A stretch of 64,000 bases of DNA. It comes from Tamarix chinensis (lineage: Eukaryota; Streptophyta; Magnoliopsida; Caryophyllales; Tamaricaceae). The stretch is taken from positions 52,706,218-52,770,217 of the forward strand of contig CM060181.1 in assembly GCA_030549775.1 (NCBI GenBank). Reading direction: 5' to 3'. The stretch's first letter is position 1. Every line of letters begins with the position of its first letter. A program made the position numbers and the translations under genes. Below the pieces are notes generated by a model. That model did not search any database and was not told where the DNA came from. It was given only the letters and a program-made list of their open reading frames with translations. Positions 59,782 to 64,000 of the stretch are shown in pieces.

Positions 59782-60579
59782 TTTGATTGTTTGAAGCTGT
59801 CGCAGAACCAGACCTTGCAGACCAGAAAATTGCGTGTGTGTTCTTGCATCAAGAACTCCACGATAACTCAACCTTTTCCTTGAATTCTTTCTTCTTTATG
59901 ATCTTCTTGAATTTTTCTTGAAGTTCTTACTCTAAGTTCTTGTAATCTTGCAACAATATTGTTGCATTTTCCCCATCATTTTTACATAAAATATTGACAG
60001 GTTGCAATCAAAGTTGAAGCAGTTCTGTGTGTCGCCCTGTGTGCCATGATTTTGTGCCTCCCTAGCACCTCATTCCTCCTTCATTCTACTCTATATTGGT
60101 GCATGATATAGTGTGAATCAACCCATTTCAATTTCCATTCGTGCATCAAACAAAGAATACCACAAAAGCGCTGAGACCTGGACACCATCTCAGCATTGAC
60201 CCAATAATCCAGGAGCTACAGACCCTCTATTCCAACCATTTCTCCTCATTTTCTCTCAAATAATCACTCAATCCTCTCCCTCTGGATCTCCTCTACCTCT
60301 TCTATGAATCAAACAACACGAATCTCCCACTTGAAGACGTGCATTTGTTAAAGACAAAGAATTGACATTCTATGATTTTATGTGGTTGAATTTTACACCA
60401 TTTATAGAAGACCTCTCCCATCTTTTTGTGTACCTGCGTACATTGACTGTTATTGGGGCTATAAGATCTCATTTTTGACTAATCAAGGAATGTAGGTAGT
60501 GATTATAATTTGATTGCGAATTAGAAATTAGTTTGTGCCTTGTTTGGTTGCAGGAAAATAAATCCAGCACCGACACTTT

Positions 60580-61740
60580 GTGGAACATATTGTGTGCAAT
60601 AAGAAGAGTTGTGTGTCAACCTTCACCGTGGCTAGTGAAGAAGTGCGTGCCCTAGTAGAGTCCATCAAGAGCCTCACCACATGCATAGATTCTCAATTAC
60701 AAACTCAAAACACACTACAAAATCAACTACAAAGTGTGGAAGCTAAGTTGGCCGAACAAGAGAAGCATAAGCCATGGCAAGTTTGCATGGAAACCACACA
60801 TGATAGTGTGGAGGGAAGAATGAAGCCTATCTACCATGCTAAGAGTGGACGTGGACATTTCAATATGCCTCATCATGAAGATGGATAAGAAGAGATGACT
60901 TCTTTTGGCTCAAGCAACCAAAGAAGACCACCTACATTCCAAGTAAGAAATGCATACCATGAAGATCAAGGTATTAAACTTGACCTTCCTGAATTTTATG
61001 GTGATTTGAATGTGGAGTCATTTTTTGAATGGTTTCATGAGATTGAGGATATTTTTGAGTTTAGAGAATATGATGGTGAGAGAAAATGTAAATTAGCTAC
61101 TCTAAAGTTTAAAAAGTTTGCTCGAATTTGGTATGATAATTTAAAGCTAACAAGGGAAAGATAAGAGAAGTCTAAAATAAAATCTTGGGAAAAACTTAAA
61201 AATCACTTAAGAAAAAAATTTGTGCCTATAGATTATGAATAAGATATGTATGTTAAAATTACTACTCTAAGGCAAGGTTTATTTAGTGTAGAAGAATACA
61301 CTAGAGAATTTGAAAGACTAGCCCTTATTTATGATGTTCATGAAATAAAAGAACAAAAGTTTGCTAGGTACTTAGGTGGCTTGAATAATTTAATAAGAGA
61401 CAAGGTTGATATGTACTCTTATGACTCTCTTGATGACTTGATTAAATTGGCTATGAAATTTGAAATAAAAACCAAATCAACTAAAGCCTATGTTAAGTCT
61501 AATGCTTCAACTTCAACTAAACCCTATTCTAATACCTTTACACCTAAATCAACATTTTCATATGATAAAAAGAATAATAAAGATGTTAAAGGTAAAATTA
61601 AGTATTTGAAATGGCAAATAAACAATGTTTTAAATGTAAAGGATATGGACATTTTGCTAGAGATTGTCCTAACCAAAAAGCCTTAACCTTACATGAAATA
61701 GAAAGCATGGAACCATGTAGTGATGATGATGAATTAGAAG
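60580..61740 (+). pseudogene. Gypsy F gag
   Basis: One frame from ATG 60580, with stops at 60886-60888, 61162-61164 and about 61240-61242, and a frameshift near 61600. Residues: a coiled coil (VRALVESIKSLTTCIDSQL), LDLPEFYGDLNVESFFEWFH, EIEDIFEFREYDGERKCKLA, FARIWYDNLKLTRER, YVKITTLRQGLFSVEEYTRE and RYLGGLNNLIRDKVDMYSYD, the retrotransposon gag domain. After the frameshift, QCFKCKGYGHFARDCPNQK gives an intact C-x2-C-x4-H-x4-C knuckle. At least the stops after RER and DYE fit CAA-to-TAA. Gag would form the particle. Much less decayed than E. Confidence 0.85.
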
Positions 61741-61859
61741 TTGAATCTCCTAATGAAATATTAACAATGGAATAGGAAGAAGGAGACCCATGCTTTGTAA
61801 TTCAAAGAGCTTTACAAATATAACCTATTTTTACACCTACTCAAAGAGAGAGAGTTTTT

Positions 61860-62198
61860 AAAACTAAGTGTAAAATAGGTGACATGGTTTGTAGACTCAT
61901 AATTGATAGTGGTTCATGTACCAATGTTGCTAGTGAGGCAACGGTTAAGAAACTTGGTTTGGAAACTACTAATCATCCTAAACCCTATTATTTACAATGG
62001 ATAAATAAGGATAAAGGAGCTAAAGTAAACAAAAGAGCTTTAATCACATTTTCTATTAAGGACTATCATGATGAAGTTCTATGCGATGTTTTACCTATGG
62101 ATGTTTGGGGATTACTTTTGGGTAGACCATGGAAATATGATAGAAAATCAATTCATGATGGAGTAACTAATGAATATGTGGTGAAAAAAGAAAAATAA
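61860..62198 (+). pseudogene. Gypsy F protease
   Basis: VCRLIIDSGSCTNVASEATV contains the intact D-S-G of a retroviral-type aspartic protease. KLGLETTNHPKPYYLQWINK, DYHDEVLCDVLPMDVWGLLL and GRPWKYDRKSIHDG complete the domain, with ILLGRPW-type wording near the end. The frame from 61884 is open to TAA 62196. It would cut the Gag-Pol polyprotein. Upstream stops in the Gag-Pol joint (61773, 61822) separate it from gag. Confidence 0.82.
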
Positions 62199-62530
62199 TT
62201 ATATAGGCTCACACCTTCTTTATATGATCATATGCCTTTGAGTGATGACAAAAAGAGATTATTTTTACATGAAAAGGTTATGGAGAAATGTATAAAAGAA
62301 GGAGTTTGTTATGCTTTAGTTTCTAAAGATTCTAAACCTGAAAAACAACAACTTGAAAAATCCTAATCTAATTAAGTTGCTTGATGAGTATAATGATGTA
62401 TTTCTTGATGGCTTACCTCTTGGATTACCACCTAAAAGAGGTATAAGTGTAACCCAAAAGAAGATAAGGAATTACAAAAACAAATACAAGAGCTTATAGT
62501 TAAAGGGTTTGTGAAAGAAATTATGAGTTT
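62199..62530 (+). pseudogene. Gypsy F start of RT, truncated
   Basis: Fragments LIRLLDEYNDVFLDGLPLGL-like, PPKRGISVTQK and ELQKQIQELIVKGFVKE match the lead-in of Ty3/gypsy RT (family ELQRQVQELLDKGYIRES). The deletion follows directly. Stops and a frame change are present. Confidence 0.7.
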
Positions 62531-63434
62531 TTGTATATTTCTTCCAAATGTTTCTTATGTCAAGTTTATGATTTATTTTTGGAAAACTTTATGGCATGTG
62601 CTTGGTAATAAATTGTTATTTAGCACTTCATATCATCCACAAACTGATGGTCAAACTGAGGTAACTAATAGAACTCTTGGTACAGTATTAAGATATTTAG
62701 TTAATAAAAGTACTAAAGATTGGGATGTTAAGTTAGCTCATGTAGAGTTTGCTTATAATCGTAGTCCATCTAGTACTACTCAAACTAATCCGTTTGAGGT
62801 GGTGTATGTTGTGAATCCTCACATGCCTATTAACATGATTCCGTTGAAAAAATGTGAATTACAAAATTATGAAGCTAAAGATATAGTACAATTTTTAAAA
62901 TAGCTTCATGAGAAAATCAAACATAATATTGAAAAAGCCAATGCCAAGTATAAAGTTCAAGCAAATAAACATAGAAACTCTTATGTGTTTTCTCCTAGTG
63001 ACTTAGTTTGGTTGCATTTGTGTAAAGAAAGATTTCCTAATTTACGCAAAAATAAACTAATTCCAAGAGTTGATGGTCCATTTAAAATACTAAGAAAGTT
63101 TGGAGATAATGCTTATGAACTTGAACTTCCAGATTCTTATGGTGGAATTTCAAGAAATTTTAATGTTGGTGATTTATCTCCTTATTATTCTGATGAAAGT
63201 TTGAGGGCAGATTCTTCTCAACTTGGGGAGAATGATGCAGGAGCATCTAATGAACCTAATGATTGTAATGTTCATATTAATTCTCAAGGTAAGGAAGACT
63301 TAACTTTCTTAATGTTGGAGCCTATCATGTTAAATATTCTTGATAATTCTTATATACTTGATATTGAAAAACATTCGAGTTGTTCTTATAGATATGTCAC
63401 ATATTTGCAAGAAGAAGATGTTAATACACTTTAA
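62531..63434 (+). pseudogene. Gypsy F integrase C-terminal half, frame running into the LTR
   Basis: FWKTLWHVLGNKLLFSTSYH, PQTDGQTEVTNRTLGTV with the catalytic Glu, KDWDVKLAHVEFAYNRSPSS, then one stop (TAG 62901-62903). It resumes with SPSDLVWLHLCKERFPNLRK, GPFKILRKFGDNAYELELPD and SRNFNVGDLSPYYSDESLRA. The frame does not stop at the polypurine tract but goes 200 bp into the LTR: NEPNDCNVHINSQGKEDLTF, HSSCSYRYVTYLQEEDVNTL, TAA 63432-63434. The two catalytic Asp residues are lost in the deletion. Confidence 0.83.
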
Positions 63435-64000
63435 TATGTATAAGTATTCAAAGCATGTGAAAATATGGCATACATGGGATGATACTTTACTACAAGAATA
63501 TATGGTGATGATATTCATTAGTTGTACTAACTTGTTATAAACCCTAACCCTAAGTGTATTTTATGTAAGTTAGGGTCTGATATAATTTCATGTATGTATC
63601 ATAGTTAATTGTATATCTTTATAATGTTAATCCTCAGTATCATTTGACCAATGATATTATGCTTAGGATTAAGTGTTATATGGGCTTAATTCAACCATGA
63701 TAAGTGGGCTTGGATTAAGGGAAAGAATCAGCGGGTTTAGGCATGATAACCACCGACTACTTCTTCTCCTATATATATACTCTTGTACACATGATTTGTA
63801 ATGCACAATGAATAATAATTTTAATCAAACTTTGAGCTTAGCTAGTTGAAGTCTATCTCTCTTATTTGAGTTGACATTGAGCAAGGAAAGTCTCGGACAT
63901 TGCCTTCCTCCATAAACACTCAAACTCGACATATTTGAAGACTAGTCCAAATCTGTCAATAACAATTATCTTTGTCACTTGATTTCTTCTCCTATAATCC
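63233..64000 (+). repeat. Gypsy F 3' LTR, cut by the window edge
   Basis: Starts TGATGCAGGAGCATCTAATG after the polypurine tract and runs to the end of the window. Compared with 58924-59765, about 90 bp of its 3' end lies outside. CTATATATATACTC near 63769 is the matching TATA region. Confidence 0.85.

Larger units (their letters stand above)
59770..63232 (+). mobile_element. Ty3/gypsy element F internal region, RT-deleted derivative
   Basis: Primer site, leader (59782-60579, non-coding), gag, protease, the start of RT, then directly the second half of integrase, and a polypurine tract ACTTGGGGAGAA at 63221-63232. RT, RNase H and the first half of integrase (about 2.2 kb) are missing, with the joint near 62530-62570. 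The element depends on other copies for movement. The integrase C-terminus is of the kind found in plant chromoviruses (GDLSPYYSDES after VWLHL-x-KERFP). I favour a CRM/Reina-like chromovirus. Confidence 0.78.

Overview
This window reads as nuclear DNA of a flowering plant. It is AT-rich and gene-poor. The coding remains are plant transposons (PIF/Harbinger, Mutator-like, CACTA, Ty1/copia, Ty3/gypsy, L1-type LINE) plus broken copies of plant genes: an At3g52170-like DNA-binding protein, a plant UBX protein, a DUF6821-type membrane protein and a DUF1645/MAKR-like fragment. I found no intact host gene, no tRNA or rRNA gene and no organellar segment. The species cannot be named from this sequence.

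Layout. 1-2.2 kb: right part of a PIF/Harbinger element whose transposase has one in-frame stop. 3.2-4.5 kb: a TIR element with TTA target duplication that carries a plant gene fragment. 4.7-4.9 kb: a 218-bp Tourist-like MITE. 5.6-7.5 kb (-): the At3g52170-like pseudogene. 8.2-13.1 kb (-): a full-length but decayed Ty1/copia element with ATAAA target duplications; its RT is split by a 306-bp hAT-like insertion with an 8-bp duplication. 13.5-17.2 kb: a second, larger TIR element with TAA duplications, carrying UBX exons with intact splice sites and a DUF6821-like fragment. 18.6-31.6 kb: a pile of very long LTR-like units (A 19.6-24.6, B 25.2-29.8 nested in C) with their own TATA boxes, pyrimidine-rich leaders, (ATT)n tracts and short tandem repeats.

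31.8-36 kb: a Mutator-like transposase remnant followed by an OTU-protease-like remnant (+), a 350-bp tandem duplication, and a plant-mobile-domain remnant (-). 38.5-40.3 kb: a tandem duplication whose second copy holds a 721-bp 5'-truncated LINE with target duplications. 41.96-47.1 kb: a CACTA terminus with a 190-bp palindrome, a reverse LTR-like unit and a CACTA ORF1-like remnant. 48.5-64 kb: two related Ty3/gypsy elements in tandem. The first (E) is decayed, interrupted by a 4.3-kb LINE and by a 1.42-kb solo copia LTR. The second (F) is an RT-deleted derivative. They meet at one LTR (58.9-59.8 kb), and F's pol frame runs about 200 bp into its LTR.

How it fits together: this is a nested transposon accumulation rather than a working gene neighbourhood. 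Most disrupting stops and terminal changes are C-to-T type, as expected of methylated, silenced DNA. The most informative features are the two Harbinger-type elements with captured gene pieces, the transposase-OTU-mobile-domain cluster, and the tandem gypsy pair. All family assignments rest on motifs read by eye, without database searches.
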